A DNA stretch of 64,000 nt, from positions 1 through 64,000 of the forward strand of contig CAMYNM010000017.1 in the NCBI GenBank assembly GCA_947259725.1, given 5' to 3'. The translations under genes were made by a program, and so were the position numbers. A model generated the notes under the pieces. That model was not told the origin of the DNA, searched no databases, and saw only the letters and a program-made list of their open reading frames with translations. This DNA comes from CALZIK01 sp945787635 (GTDB lineage Bacteria > Acidobacteriota > Thermoanaerobaculia > Multivoradales > JAHEKO01). The number at the start of each line of letters is the position of its first letter. The first letter of the stretch is position 1. Positions 26,516 to 36,250 of this stretch are shown here, piece by piece.

Positions 26516-26533
26516 CTACGTAGTATGTGTCAA
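26516..26533 (-). promoter_or_regulatory. Candidate promoter/operator upstream of the tolC operon
   Basis: On the minus strand a perfect TTGACA (26533-26528) lies just after the OppF-like stop codon and about 90 bp before the tolC start. The spacer contains the 8-bp palindrome CTACGTAG (26516-26523), a plausible repressor site. No good -10 box is found at 17-18 bp spacing, so this remains a weak candidate. Confidence 0.35.
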
Positions 26534-26554
26534 AAAGTTCCAGCAGGCACCACC

Positions 26555-27558
<1,004 letters not shown>

Positions 27559-27562
<4 letters not shown>

Positions 27563-28596
27563 CGACGGCCCTCGTCGTACAGAAAGCAACGTACCACCCG
27601 GCCGTTAGGGGCTGGATACTCCGCCGGCGGTTCGTGCCGGCACCTCTCCATCACGTCAGCGCAGCGAGGGTGAAACGAACAGCCCGGGGGCCGGTCGGCG
27701 GCCTCGGGAATCTGGCCGGGGATCGTCGCCAGCCGCCGGCACTTGGTACCCGACCCGGCGAGACGTGGCAACGCCGACAGCAGGGCCCGGGTGTAGGGGT
27801 GTGCGGGCGACTCGAAGAGACTCGTTGCATCGGCCTCCTCGACGACGTCGCCCGCGTACATGACCACTACCCGATCGCAGGTTTCGGCGACCACGGCAAG
27901 GTCGTGGGTAATCAACAGGACCGCTAGACCGAGCTCCTGGCGCAGCTTCTCCAGCAGCTCCAGGATCTGCGCCTTGACGGTGACGTCGAGCGCGGTAGTC
28001 GGCTCGTCGGCGAGCAGCAGATCGGGCTCCGAGGCCAGTGCCATGGCGATCATCACGCGCTGACGTTGGCCTCCCGAGAGGTGGTCCGGGTAGTCCTCGA
28101 GACGCCGCCGCGGTTCGGGCATGGCGACCAGCTCAAGCAGGTTCTCGGCGCGCGCTCGGGCCTGCCTTTTCGACAGCCCGCTGTGTGCCCGAACAGCCTC
28201 GGCGATCTGAGATCCGACGGTAAAGACCGGATTGAGCGCGGTCATGGGCTCCTGGAAGACCATCCCGATTCGCCGGCCTCGGATGCCGCTCATCTCCTTG
28301 CGGCTCAGGGAGAGCAGATCACGCCCGTCCAGAAGGACGCTCCCAGCCGTAATCCGGCCCGGCCGCGGAACCAACCGAAGGAGCGCGAGCGCGGTCAGGG
28401 TCTTGCCCGAGCCCGATTCGCCCACCAGGCCGACGAACTCGCTCGCGCCGACTTCGAACGAAATCCCCCGTACGACCACCGCGGTGCCAGCCCCGGCCGG
28501 AAACCCGACGGTCAACCCCCGAACGGCAAGCAGGCGCTCTGCGACAGCGCTCGGTGAAACGCCCCGATCACTCTGGGCTACCGCGTCAGAGGGCAC
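27559..28596 (-). CDS. Oligopeptide/dipeptide ABC transporter ATPase, OppD/DppD type
   Basis: This 345-residue protein has Walker A GESGSGKTL, signature LSGGQRQRVM, Walker B LLLADEPTTALD and the cysteine-bearing C-terminal region CSFHPRCADVMERC. It pairs with the OppF-like gene downstream. The GTG start at 28596 lies inside the end of pepA, an 11-bp overlap, so the pepA-oppD-oppF trio is translated as a unit. This fits uptake of peptides and their cytoplasmic trimming, although a transport substrate cannot be named. Confidence 0.9.
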
Positions 28597-30058
28597 GGTT
28601 GTGGAGCCAGGCGATGGTCAGCGCCACGCCGTAGCCGGTGGCCCCGAACGTGCCCTTGTCGCCGCGACCGACGTACGCGGGCCCCGCGATGTCGAGGTGC
28701 GCCCAGCCTCGCCTGCCGACGAAGTACGAAAGAAAGGCGGCGGCCGTGGAGGCTCCTCCCCAGCGGGAACCGGTGTTGCGCAAATCCGCGTGAGCGCCCT
28801 TCATCTCCTCTCGGAATTCCCGCCACAGCGGCAACCGCCAGAGATTCTCCCCTGCGCCCTCGGCGGCGGCGAGCAGCTGAGCCGCGAGGCCGTCGTCGAA
28901 GCTGAAGAGACCCGCGCCCGAGGAGCCCAGGGCCACGACGCAGGCTCCGGTCAGGGTGGCATAGTCGATGATGCAATCCGCGCCGTCCTCGAAGGCAAGC
29001 GCGAGAGCGTCGGCCAAGAGCATTCTGCCCTCGGCATCGGTGTTCAGGATCTCGACGGTCTTGTCGTTGTAGCAGCGCACGATGTCACCGGGTCGGTAGG
29101 CGTCGCCGTCGGGCATGTTCTCGGCGAACGGCAGGTACGCGCGGAACCGGTACGGCAGATCGAGCGCCGCCGCGGCGGAGGCGATCCCCATCACCGTGCA
29201 TGCGCCCGACTTGTCGAATTTCATCTCGTCCATTGCCGGGGAGGGCTTGATGGAGATCCCGCCGGTATCGAAAGTCACTCCCTTGCCCACCAGTGAGATT
29301 CGCTCCTTGCCGTCGCCCCACTCGAGCGTGACCATGCGCGGGCCCTTCCGCGACCCGCGGCCGACCGCGAGAATCCCTCCCATGCCCTTGCGCTCCATCT
29401 CCTTGGGACCCATGATCGTGGCCTGAATTCCGCGGGCCTTGGCGATCTGTACCGCGCGCTCGGCCATCGCTTCCGGGTAGGCCTCGTTGGGAGGCGTGTT
29501 GGCGAGGTCGCGGGTGGTGGCGACCCCTTCGGCCGTGATCTGCGCTCGCGTCGAGACCGCTCGAAACGCCTCTTCCGCCTCGGCCGCCACGGCGATCCGG
29601 ACCTGCCTGAAGCCGACCGGGTGCCGCCCGGGCTTACGAAACTCGTCGAACCGGTACCGGCTCAAGGCCAGGCGGCGAACGGCGCTCTCGGCCGAGTCGG
29701 TCCCGTAGCTGGCTTCGTGGTCGGGCAGGCGCACGACCGGCGTCCTGAAGCCGCCGCGGGCGGCCTCGGCGACCGCACGGTTGAGGTACTTGTGCAGCCC
29801 CGATCGGCCGTAGAGCCGGGCCTTGCCCATGCCGAAAAGGACCACTGTCGGAGCGTCGGGAGCGGCGCCCCGAGTGTGAGATGTCTGGCCGGGCCGGCCG
29901 GTGAAACCCCGCCGAACGGCGGCGCTGCGGGCTGCGCGGGCGACTCGAGGAGGCAGGTTCGAGGTATCCGGCGGGGTCCGCTCGAAGCAGGGGACGGCGA
30001 AGAAATCGGCTCGTTTGACCTCCTTGCCCACCAGTCGAACCGTGATTGTCTTGGCCAT
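28586..30058 (-). CDS. pepA: Leucyl aminopeptidase (M17, PepA)
   Basis: This cytosolic metallo-aminopeptidase of about 490 residues removes N-terminal residues from peptides. The metal-binding segment VGKGVTFDTGGISIK and the M17 signature NTDAEGRMLLAD (about residue 338) are intact, including the Lys, Asp and Glu ligands expected for the two-metal centre. The N-terminal half is the usual non-catalytic macro-domain-like part. The ATG at 30058 has a GGGAGG ribosome-binding site and the conserved start MAKTITVRLVG. The gene is divergent from the cyclase-like gene across 83 bp. Confidence 0.94.
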   Translation of the reverse strand: MAKTITVRLVGKEVKRADFFAVPCFERTPPDTSNLPPRVARAARSAAVRRGFTGRPGQTSHTRGAAPDAPTVVLFGMGKARLYGRSGLHKYLNRAVAEAARGGFRTPVVRLPDHEASYGTDSAESAVRRLALSRYRFDEFRKPGRHPVGFRQVRIAVAAEAEEAFRAVSTRAQITAEGVATTRDLANTPPNEAYPEAMAERAVQIAKARGIQATIMGPKEMERKGMGGILAVGRGSRKGPRMVTLEWGDGKERISLVGKGVTFDTGGISIKPSPAMDEMKFDKSGACTVMGIASAAAALDLPYRFRAYLPFAENMPDGDAYRPGDIVRCYNDKTVEILNTDAEGRMLLADALALAFEDGADCIIDYATLTGACVVALGSSGAGLFSFDDGLAAQLLAAAEGAGENLWRLPLWREFREEMKGAHADLRNTGSRWGGASTAAAFLSYFVGRRGWAHLDIAGPAYVGRGDKGTFGATGYGVALTIAWLHNRAL

Positions 30059-30116
30059 CGAGTGCGCTACCTCCCTGTTGAATCGGGGAAGTCTAGCAGC
30101 CGGGCCGCGCGCGCCG

Positions 30117-30122
30117 TTATAA
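30117..30122. promoter_or_regulatory. TTATAA -10-like element between divergent genes
   Basis: The 83-bp region between pepA and the cyclase-like gene contains one AT-rich hexamer, the palindrome TTATAA, 20 bp upstream of the rightward start. Being symmetric it could serve as a -10 box in either direction. No clear -35 element accompanies it. Confidence 0.3.
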
Positions 30123-30141
30123 AGTTCGATCAACAAAGCAA

Positions 30142-32181
30142 ATGAGCACTACCCAACTCGAGCGCCTGTTTCTCGCCAGCCGGACCTTTCTGCTGCCCGG
30201 CGACGCCGACTTTCGGCTGCTCCTCGGCGAGAACCCCGCGGCGGAGCTGCCGTTTCCCCAGCGAATCTTTCTCGAAGACGAGGAAGCCACTCCGGTGCTC
30301 GGATTCCCCGTGCTCCACAATCGCGCGACGGCAGAGCTCCGCTCGGAGCTCGAAGGGACGATGCGCTCGGAGATGGAGCTCGAGGCCGGACTCGCCAAGG
30401 GAGAGCAGCCGAGCCTGCGGCAGCGCAAGGTCGCCTGGGAAGGCTACCGAGAGCTGCTTCGCCAGGCCCTGTTCAACTCGATTCGCTCGAGCTTTGGCCG
30501 CGGCTATCAGAGCATCTTCTGGCTCTACCACTCGATCGCGATCTCGCGGGTCTTGAAGGAGGTTCCCCGCCGGTTGCGCGAGATCGACGCCAAGGTCGCC
30601 AGAAAGTACGGCTCCCAGATCAAGTATCACATCTTCAGCCGGTTCCTCGACCGGATCCTCGAAGAGACCTACGAGATCGCTCAGCAAGTCGCCGACGAGC
30701 TCGACGAGCCGGAGCAGGATCTCTTTCCGCATGTCCTCGAGCGGATGCGCGACAACGTGCTGGTGTTCACGGAGGACCACATCAGCCCCGACATGGGTGA
30801 GCTGAGCGACTATTTGCACGGTCACCTGGGGGTGGATCCCGGCGACTTCAGGGGCCGCTTCGAGTCGCTTTCCGCTTGGCACACGGATCAACTCAGCAGC
30901 GACCCCGAGCTTCGCGGCCTCATTCGGAGCTTCCTCGGCCTGGAAGAGTTCTCCAATCCCTGGAACCTCATGATTCGGCCCGGCTACCTGCGCTTTCTCA
31001 CTACCCGGCCCAGGTACAACCCCAAGCGAGGCTTCGATCCGGCGCAGGTCGATCTTTGGGACCGGCTGCTCTACCGGCTCAAGGAGTTCGAGCTTCTGGC
31101 CGGGCTGCGGCGGTTCGTGATTCCGATCAGCGAACGGGACGGAGAACTGCGGTGCTCCGCGGCTACGCTTCGCGGACGCCGGCTGCCCAGCAACGACGTG
31201 GTGCTTTCCTACACGACCCGGCCGATGGACTTTCTGTCCCCGTGGGTCGTCGACCCGCTGGTCCGACGTTTCGGTCTTGTCTACGACATCACCGACTTCT
31301 CCGCCGTGGTGTCGATGATCAGGCGTTCGGGCGATGTCCAGCAGGACCGGTCCTTCCGGCAGATCTTCAGCTTCCAGAGCCGGGTCGACAAGCTCGCTCG
31401 CGGCCACAAGCTTCAGCTCGAGAAGTACCTCGGCGACGGAGCCCTCTACTCGGGGAGGCACCCGACCCTGCTGCTAGCGGCCGCCGTGCGCCTGCAGCGG
31501 TTTTATCGCGACGCCCTGCGCGACAATTTTCCCTTCGATCGCGGCCTGCGGATTGCCCTCAACTACGGGCCCTACCGGTTGCTGCCGATCCGCGGAACCG
31601 GACGGGAGCGCCAGTACGAATTCTTCGGCCACGGCATCGTCGAGCTGACCCGCCTGGTGAGCGGCAAGTCGACTCACGACCTGGACGACACCAAGGCTCT
31701 CCTGGTTGGATCGGGCTACTCGAGCGCCGACGTGGACAAGTTCTTCGAGCCGGTGACCACCCAGCGTTCCTATCGAGAGGACAACCCCCGGGACCGGGGC
31801 CCCTTTCACGCTTCGATCAACTCCTCGGGGGTCCTGCTCAACGAGGGCGTTGTAGCCACCAGCGCGTTTATGGCCGAGATCTCGAACAGCGAAGATCTGG
31901 TGCGAATCCGCGGCACCTATCGCTCGCGTGCCATCACCTACGTCGTGTGCGTCGTGGACGATTCGGAGGGCTCGGTCGAGATCGGTCTCCGACAGCTCGG
32001 TGCGGCTCGCCTCAAAGGGCTGGGTGACGTCAGGGTGTTCGAGATCGTCGATGCCGGATCGTGGTCGTCGACCTCGATCAAGCCGGTGCACTCCACAGAC
32101 CTACTCGAGGCCCTCGCCACGGTCTATCGATCGGCGTCGCATTCCACGATGCCCGAGCCGAGGCCGTCTGAAGTACTCTAG
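30142..32181 (+). CDS. Protein with divergent class III nucleotidyl cyclase-like domain
   Basis: This 679-residue protein has no signal peptide and no membrane helix. Residues 1 to about 370 are largely helical and unrecognised. Residues about 378-510 read like a class III cyclase homology domain. YDITDFS supplies the first metal-type Asp (about 382), KYLGDGALYSG supplies the second (about 432), LRIALNYGPYRLLPI matches the central strand pair, and EFFGHGIVELTRLV sits where active cyclases carry their Asn-Arg transition-state pair. Here the Asn appears replaced while Arg is kept, so catalysis is doubtful. The last 170 residues are mixed alpha/beta. The stop is 5 bp from purC, so the two genes are probably co-transcribed. 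Confidence 0.6.
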   Translation: MSTTQLERLFLASRTFLLPGDADFRLLLGENPAAELPFPQRIFLEDEEATPVLGFPVLHNRATAELRSELEGTMRSEMELEAGLAKGEQPSLRQRKVAWEGYRELLRQALFNSIRSSFGRGYQSIFWLYHSIAISRVLKEVPRRLREIDAKVARKYGSQIKYHIFSRFLDRILEETYEIAQQVADELDEPEQDLFPHVLERMRDNVLVFTEDHISPDMGELSDYLHGHLGVDPGDFRGRFESLSAWHTDQLSSDPELRGLIRSFLGLEEFSNPWNLMIRPGYLRFLTTRPRYNPKRGFDPAQVDLWDRLLYRLKEFELLAGLRRFVIPISERDGELRCSAATLRGRRLPSNDVVLSYTTRPMDFLSPWVVDPLVRRFGLVYDITDFSAVVSMIRRSGDVQQDRSFRQIFSFQSRVDKLARGHKLQLEKYLGDGALYSGRHPTLLLAAAVRLQRFYRDALRDNFPFDRGLRIALNYGPYRLLPIRGTGRERQYEFFGHGIVELTRLVSGKSTHDLDDTKALLVGSGYSSADVDKFFEPVTTQRSYREDNPRDRGPFHASINSSGVLLNEGVVATSAFMAEISNSEDLVRIRGTYRSRAITYVVCVVDDSEGSVEIGLRQLGAARLKGLGDVRVFEIVDAGSWSSTSIKPVHSTDLLEALATVYRSASHSTMPEPRPSEVL

Positions 32182-32186
32182 GCGCC

Positions 32187-33101
32187 ATGGAATCTCTCGA
32201 CGGCGCGGCTGACCAAGCCGTCCGCGAAACCAATCTGGCGGGGCTCGAGCCGCCTCATCGCGGCAAGGTCCGTGACATCTATGACCTCGGTGAGACTCTT
32301 CTTCTCGTCGCCTGCGACCGGATCTCGGCCTACGATCACGTCCTGAGCCCGGCGATCCCCGGCAAGGGAAAGATCCTCAACCAACTCACCAACTTCTGGT
32401 TCGAACGCTTTGAGGAGCGCGTCCCGAACCACGTCCTCGCGACCGACCCGAGGGACTTCCCATCGGCGCTGTCGGAACATCGGGAGGTCCTCGAGGGCCG
32501 ATCCGTCCTGGTCAGGAAGGCCCGAGTCGTGCCGTTCGAATGCGTCGCGCGAGGCTATCTCGCCGGGAGCGGCTTTCGCGAGTACACCGCCTCCGCCGAG
32601 GTCTGCGGCGTCAAGCTGCCACCCGGCCTCCGCCGCGCGGATCGGCTCCCGGAGGCCATCTTCACTCCCGCGACCAAAGCCGAGACCGGCCACGACGAGA
32701 ACGTCTCCTTCGAGGTCATGACGGCGGGAGTCGGGAACGAACTCGCGACCTCGCTGCGCGACCTCACATTGGAGATCTTCGCCGCCGGTACTCGGGTGCT
32801 CGAGAGCGCCGGTCTGCTGCTGGCCGACACCAAGTTCGAGTTCGGGATGATCGATGACGAGATTTTCCTGATCGACGAGGTCCTGACGCCCGATTCCTCG
32901 CGCTTCTGGGAGGCCAGCGCCTGGACGCCGGGCCGGGAGCCGGTCTCGTTCGACAAGCAGTACGTGCGCAACTGGCTGGACGAGAGCGGCTGGGATCACG
33001 AGTCCGAGCCACCGCCCCTACCCGCAAGCGTCGTCCGAGGCACCCTCGAGCGATACCTCGAGGCCTTTCGGCGCGTCACCGGCCGCGACCCCGAGCTGTA
33101 A
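32187..33101 (+). CDS. purC: Phosphoribosylaminoimidazole-succinocarboxamide synthase (SAICAR synthetase)
   Basis: This 304-residue purine biosynthesis enzyme joins CAIR and aspartate using ATP. Family motifs are present in order: RGKVRDIYDLG near residue 27, DRISAYDHVL, FECVARGYLAGSG and ADTKFEFGM followed by LIDEVLTPDSSRFW, which holds the SAICAR synthetase signature. The length fits the monomeric bacterial/eukaryotic-like type. It directly follows the cyclase-like gene (5-bp gap), and a strong hairpin lies 43 bp beyond its stop. Confidence 0.96.
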   Translation: MESLDGAADQAVRETNLAGLEPPHRGKVRDIYDLGETLLLVACDRISAYDHVLSPAIPGKGKILNQLTNFWFERFEERVPNHVLATDPRDFPSALSEHREVLEGRSVLVRKARVVPFECVARGYLAGSGFREYTASAEVCGVKLPPGLRRADRLPEAIFTPATKAETGHDENVSFEVMTAGVGNELATSLRDLTLEIFAAGTRVLESAGLLLADTKFEFGMIDDEIFLIDEVLTPDSSRFWEASAWTPGREPVSFDKQYVRNWLDESGWDHESEPPPLPASVVRGTLERYLEAFRRVTGRDPEL

Positions 33102-33143
33102 GGCCGTGTGGCGTTACCGCGGGCAAGACCGTTCCATCACGGC

Positions 33144-33206
33144 GTAGCGTCGGGAACCCCGTGCCCGACGTCCCCCGAACCGTCGCACACGGAGGTTCGA
33201 CGCTAC
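33144..33206. terminator. Long bulged hairpin between purC and mlaD, bidirectional terminator candidate
   Basis: GTAGCGTCG (33144-33152) pairs with CGACGCTAC (33198-33206). After a 2-nt bulge, AACC (33155-33158) pairs with GGTT (33194-33197). An inner stem pairs CGACG (33166-33170) with CGTCG (33181-33185). It sits between two convergent genes. There is no U-run, so it could also act as an RNA end-stabiliser or be a dispersed repeat. Confidence 0.6.
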
Positions 33207-33216
33207 CGCGCCCCCT

Positions 33217-34683
33217 TCAATTCGTCCGCGGCAACGAGCCCAAAAGGTACTTCAGATCGTCGTCCGACCAGCGAATGCCGGCGCCCAGAAAGAACGAGTC
33301 GCGGTCGCTCTCCAGGAAGTCGTCGAGCCCGCCGACCAGGTACGCCTTGCGGTTGAAGGTCCAGCGCGTGGTGAGGCGCAGGCGCGGACTCAAGTCGTCT
33401 TCGCGGCTGAAGTCAAAAGCGTCAAACGACACCAGGAGCTGGCGGTCGAAGAGGTCGAAATCCAGCCCGGCGCCCGCTGTGGACTCGATCAGGCCCGCCC
33501 GGAATCGGGTCTCTGGGCTCAGGCCGAAGCCCACCTGGGCCGTAAGCGTCGTGTCGTCGTCGGTACGAACGGTCCGAACCGTGGTGGTCTCAGCTTCTCC
33601 GCTTGGACCGGTCTCGGTGGTCTCCCGAGTCTCGATCCGCACTCTTCCACGCGGATCGTCCACCAACGAGGCCTGGTAGAAGCGTTTGCTGCCGCTCTTG
33701 GGGTCGAGCTTCAGAGAAAACTCGGAGCGCGAATCCTCGAAAGTGTCGAGGTAGTAGCCTTCGAATCCCAGCTCGAGTTCCAGGCGCTTGACCCTTCCGA
33801 GGGTGTCGGTGAGCTGGCCGACGCCGGACTCGACGCTGGCGAGCGCGTTGACCAGAGAATCGTGAGCCGCATCGTCGTTGAGGAGCTTGCCGACCGTGCC
33901 CTCGCCGCTGGCGATCTGCCCCGACACCTTCTCGAAGTTTTCCAAGGATCTCTTGAGGGTCTCGGTCGCCGCCGCCATTCGCTCCATCGAGAGGCGCGCG
34001 TCGCCCCGATTCTCGGCAAGAATCGCTTCGAACTTCTCGATCACCTGAGTCGTCTGCTGCGCGATCTTCGGCAGCTCTTCAGCCAGAACCGCACTGAACC
34101 GCTCGAAGTTGCGCATCGAACCGTCGATTTCGTCGCGATTGGCGGTGACCATCGCCTGGATCGCGGCTGTCGAGGCCTCGAGAGAGGCCAGGAGGTTCTT
34201 GACCGATCGGCCCGATTCGACCGGATCCATCGCTTCGAGTGCCCGGTCGAGCGACGCGCCGATGCTGTTGAAACGCTCCATGGCCTCGTCTACGCCGATC
34301 GGGATCGTGCCCGGCAGAACCGCTCCTTCGGCCAGAATCGGCGCGCCCCCGGGTCCGGGATCGAGCTCGACGTACTTGTCGCCCAGAAGGCCCATGTTGG
34401 CTATCGAGGCGCTCGCGCCCTCGCGAAGCTCCACCGGACTCTCCAGAAGCAGCGCCACAAAGGCGCGGTCCTCGGCCAGCCGGATGCCGTCCACGCGGCC
34501 GACCCTCACGCCCGCGACCCGAACCGCCGCCTTGTCGTCGAGACCGGCCACGGACGCGAATGACGCTTCGACCCGGCCGCCCTCGCCGGAGAACAGGCGC
34601 AGGTCTTCGATCTTGAGGATGAAATACCCCAGCAGCGCGAGCGCGGCTGTGACGAAGATTCCGATCTTGACGGTATTGGACAT
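33217..34683 (-). CDS. MCE/MlaD-type lipid transport protein with predicted C-terminal beta-barrel
   Basis: This 488-residue protein has an N-terminal anchor helix (GIFVTAALALLGYFIL) from the ATG at 34683. An MCE domain follows at about residues 36-118 (VAGLDDKAAVRVAGVRVG). A long helical region spans about 125-330. The C-terminal part of about 150 residues alternates polar and hydrophobic residues and is rich in aromatic strand ends (TRFRAGLIESTAG; RLRLTTRWTFNRKAYLVGG; FFLGAGIRW), as expected for an outer-membrane beta-barrel. Single-chain MCE-helix-barrel proteins are known from Veillonella, where they bridge both membranes. Genes for the ATPase and permease lie directly upstream. Separate MlaA, MlaB or MlaC genes are absent, which agrees with this design. 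Confidence 0.85.
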   Translation of the reverse strand: MSNTVKIGIFVTAALALLGYFILKIEDLRLFSGEGGRVEASFASVAGLDDKAAVRVAGVRVGRVDGIRLAEDRAFVALLLESPVELREGASASIANMGLLGDKYVELDPGPGGAPILAEGAVLPGTIPIGVDEAMERFNSIGASLDRALEAMDPVESGRSVKNLLASLEASTAAIQAMVTANRDEIDGSMRNFERFSAVLAEELPKIAQQTTQVIEKFEAILAENRGDARLSMERMAAATETLKRSLENFEKVSGQIASGEGTVGKLLNDDAAHDSLVNALASVESGVGQLTDTLGRVKRLELELGFEGYYLDTFEDSRSEFSLKLDPKSGSKRFYQASLVDDPRGRVRIETRETTETGPSGEAETTTVRTVRTDDDTTLTAQVGFGLSPETRFRAGLIESTAGAGLDFDLFDRQLLVSFDAFDFSREDDLSPRLRLTTRWTFNRKAYLVGGLDDFLESDRDSFFLGAGIRWSDDDLKYLLGSLPRTN

Positions 34684-34694
34684 CTCTTCTCTCC

Positions 34695-35456
34695 CTAGTG
34701 GGTCTGGTGGGCTCCGACGGTCCGGCCCAGGAACTCTCTGACTCTCGGGTCCGTGAGAGATCGAAACTCGCCAGGCGCGGCCCGGGCGACGATGACGCCG
34801 CCGTGGAGCATGCCGATCCAGTCGGCGATCTTGAATACGCTTTCCATGTCGTGCGTGATTGTCACGACCGTTGCTCCGAGGGTTTCTTTCAGCTCGACGA
34901 TCAGCTCGTCGATGACGTCTTTGGTGACCGGGTCGAGGCCGGTGGTGGGCTCGTCGAAGAGCAGAACCTCGGGTCGGTGGGCGATCGCCCGGGCGAAGCC
35001 GACCCGGCGCCGCATGCCTCCCGAGAGCTGCGAGGGCAGTTTCGCCCCCGCGTCCTCCAGCCTTACCAGGGCGAGGCACTCCTCTACCCTCTTTGCGCGC
35101 TCTTTCTCGGAGCCCAGCCCCAGGCGCACCAACGGAAAGGCCACATTCTTCGCCACGGTCATCGAGTCGAACAGTGCGCCTTCCTGAAACGCCATCCCGA
35201 AGCGGGAGCGAAAGCGGGTCAGCTCCCGGTTGTCGAGCGTCGAAAGCTCCACTCCATCCACCTTGACGCTCCCCGCATCCGGCCGCAGCAGCCCGATCAT
35301 GTGCTTGAGAAGCACGCTCTTTCCGGTCCCGGAGCCACCGATGATCACGGTGGATTCTCCTCGAGGCACGTCGAGGTCGAGGCCATCGAGAATGACCTTT
35401 TTGCCGAAGGCCTTGCGCAGCCCTCGAAGCTCGACGATGTTGTTCTCGGGACTCAT
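34695..35456 (-). CDS. mlaF: MlaF-type ABC ATPase of lipid transport system
   Basis: This 253-residue ATPase has Walker A GGSGTGKS at residues 40-47, signature LSGGMRRRVGFARA and Walker B VLLFDEPTTGLDP. SGGM instead of SGGQ and the TTGLDPVT ending are typical of Mla/Ttg2-type ATPases. The ATG at 35456 sits 5 bp from the permease stop, and the MCE gene follows 11 bp downstream. It powers lipid movement through the MlaE-like permease. Confidence 0.93.
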   Translation of the reverse strand: MSPENNIVELRGLRKAFGKKVILDGLDLDVPRGESTVIIGGSGTGKSVLLKHMIGLLRPDAGSVKVDGVELSTLDNRELTRFRSRFGMAFQEGALFDSMTVAKNVAFPLVRLGLGSEKERAKRVEECLALVRLEDAGAKLPSQLSGGMRRRVGFARAIAHRPEVLLFDEPTTGLDPVTKDVIDELIVELKETLGATVVTITHDMESVFKIADWIGMLHGGVIVARAAPGEFRSLTDPRVREFLGRTVGAHQTH

Positions 35457-35461
35457 CGAAT

Positions 35462-36214
35462 TCAGAACAGCAGTTTGGTGAGGAAAAAGTCGGAGATCAG
35501 AATGGCGATGCTGGCCAGAACCACCGATCGGGTGGTCGCCCGGCCGACGCCCTCGGCGCCGCCTCGGGTGTAGAGGCCCTGCTGGCAACCGATTGCGGCG
35601 ATCAGCAAGCCGAACGCGGCCGCCTTGATCAGGCCCGACGTCAGATCGCTGACCTCCATGAATCGGAAGGTGTTGTCCATGTGGCTCACCGGATTCGCGC
35701 CCATCAAGACGACCGCGACGAGGTAGCCGCCCCAGATCCCCATGCCGTCGGCGAGCAGCACCAGCAGCGGCATCATGATCGTGGTCGCCCACACTCTCGG
35801 CACCACCAGGTAGTGGACCGGGTCGGTCGCCATCACCTCGAGGGCGTCGATCTGCTCGGTGACGCGCATGGTTCCCAGCTCGGCACCCATCGCCGAGCCC
35901 GCGCGTCCCGCGAGAACCAGCCCGCTCAGGACTGCCGCCAGCTCACGCACCATGGACAGCGAGACCAGCGAGCCGACGTAGCGCTCCGCGCCGAACCGTG
36001 CGAGTACGTTAAAGGTCTGCAGCGCCATCACCATGCCGGTGAACATTGCGGTCAGCATCACCACCGGCAAGGAGTCGACGCCGACCCTGACCATTTGGCG
36101 ACCCAGCTCGCGGAAATCGTACGGCGGCCGAGGCGTCCACGCGAGCACCCGCCAGAGGATGCGACCGAACCGGCCGACTTCACGAAAGAAGCCCTCGAAG
36201 GGAAGAACGCTCAT
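35462..36214 (-). CDS. mlaE: MlaE-type permease of lipid transport system
   Basis: This 250-residue membrane protein has about five helices and the MlaE-family core: LPVVMLTAMFTGMVMALQ, then ELAAVLSGLVLAGRAGSAMG and ELGTMRVTEQIDALEVM. These last segments form the conserved cytoplasmic and coupling region of the family. It is the first mla gene, 36 bp downstream of dnaB, followed by mlaF and the MCE gene. Direction of lipid transport is not readable from sequence. Confidence 0.94.
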   Translation of the reverse strand: MSVLPFEGFFREVGRFGRILWRVLAWTPRPPYDFRELGRQMVRVGVDSLPVVMLTAMFTGMVMALQTFNVLARFGAERYVGSLVSLSMVRELAAVLSGLVLAGRAGSAMGAELGTMRVTEQIDALEVMATDPVHYLVVPRVWATTIMMPLLVLLADGMGIWGGYLVAVVLMGANPVSHMDNTFRFMEVSDLTSGLIKAAAFGLLIAAIGCQQGLYTRGGAEGVGRATTRSVVLASIAILISDFFLTKLLF

Positions 36215-36250
36215 CGGCGATCGGAAAGAAGAGGAAATCCGCAGCCGGGC

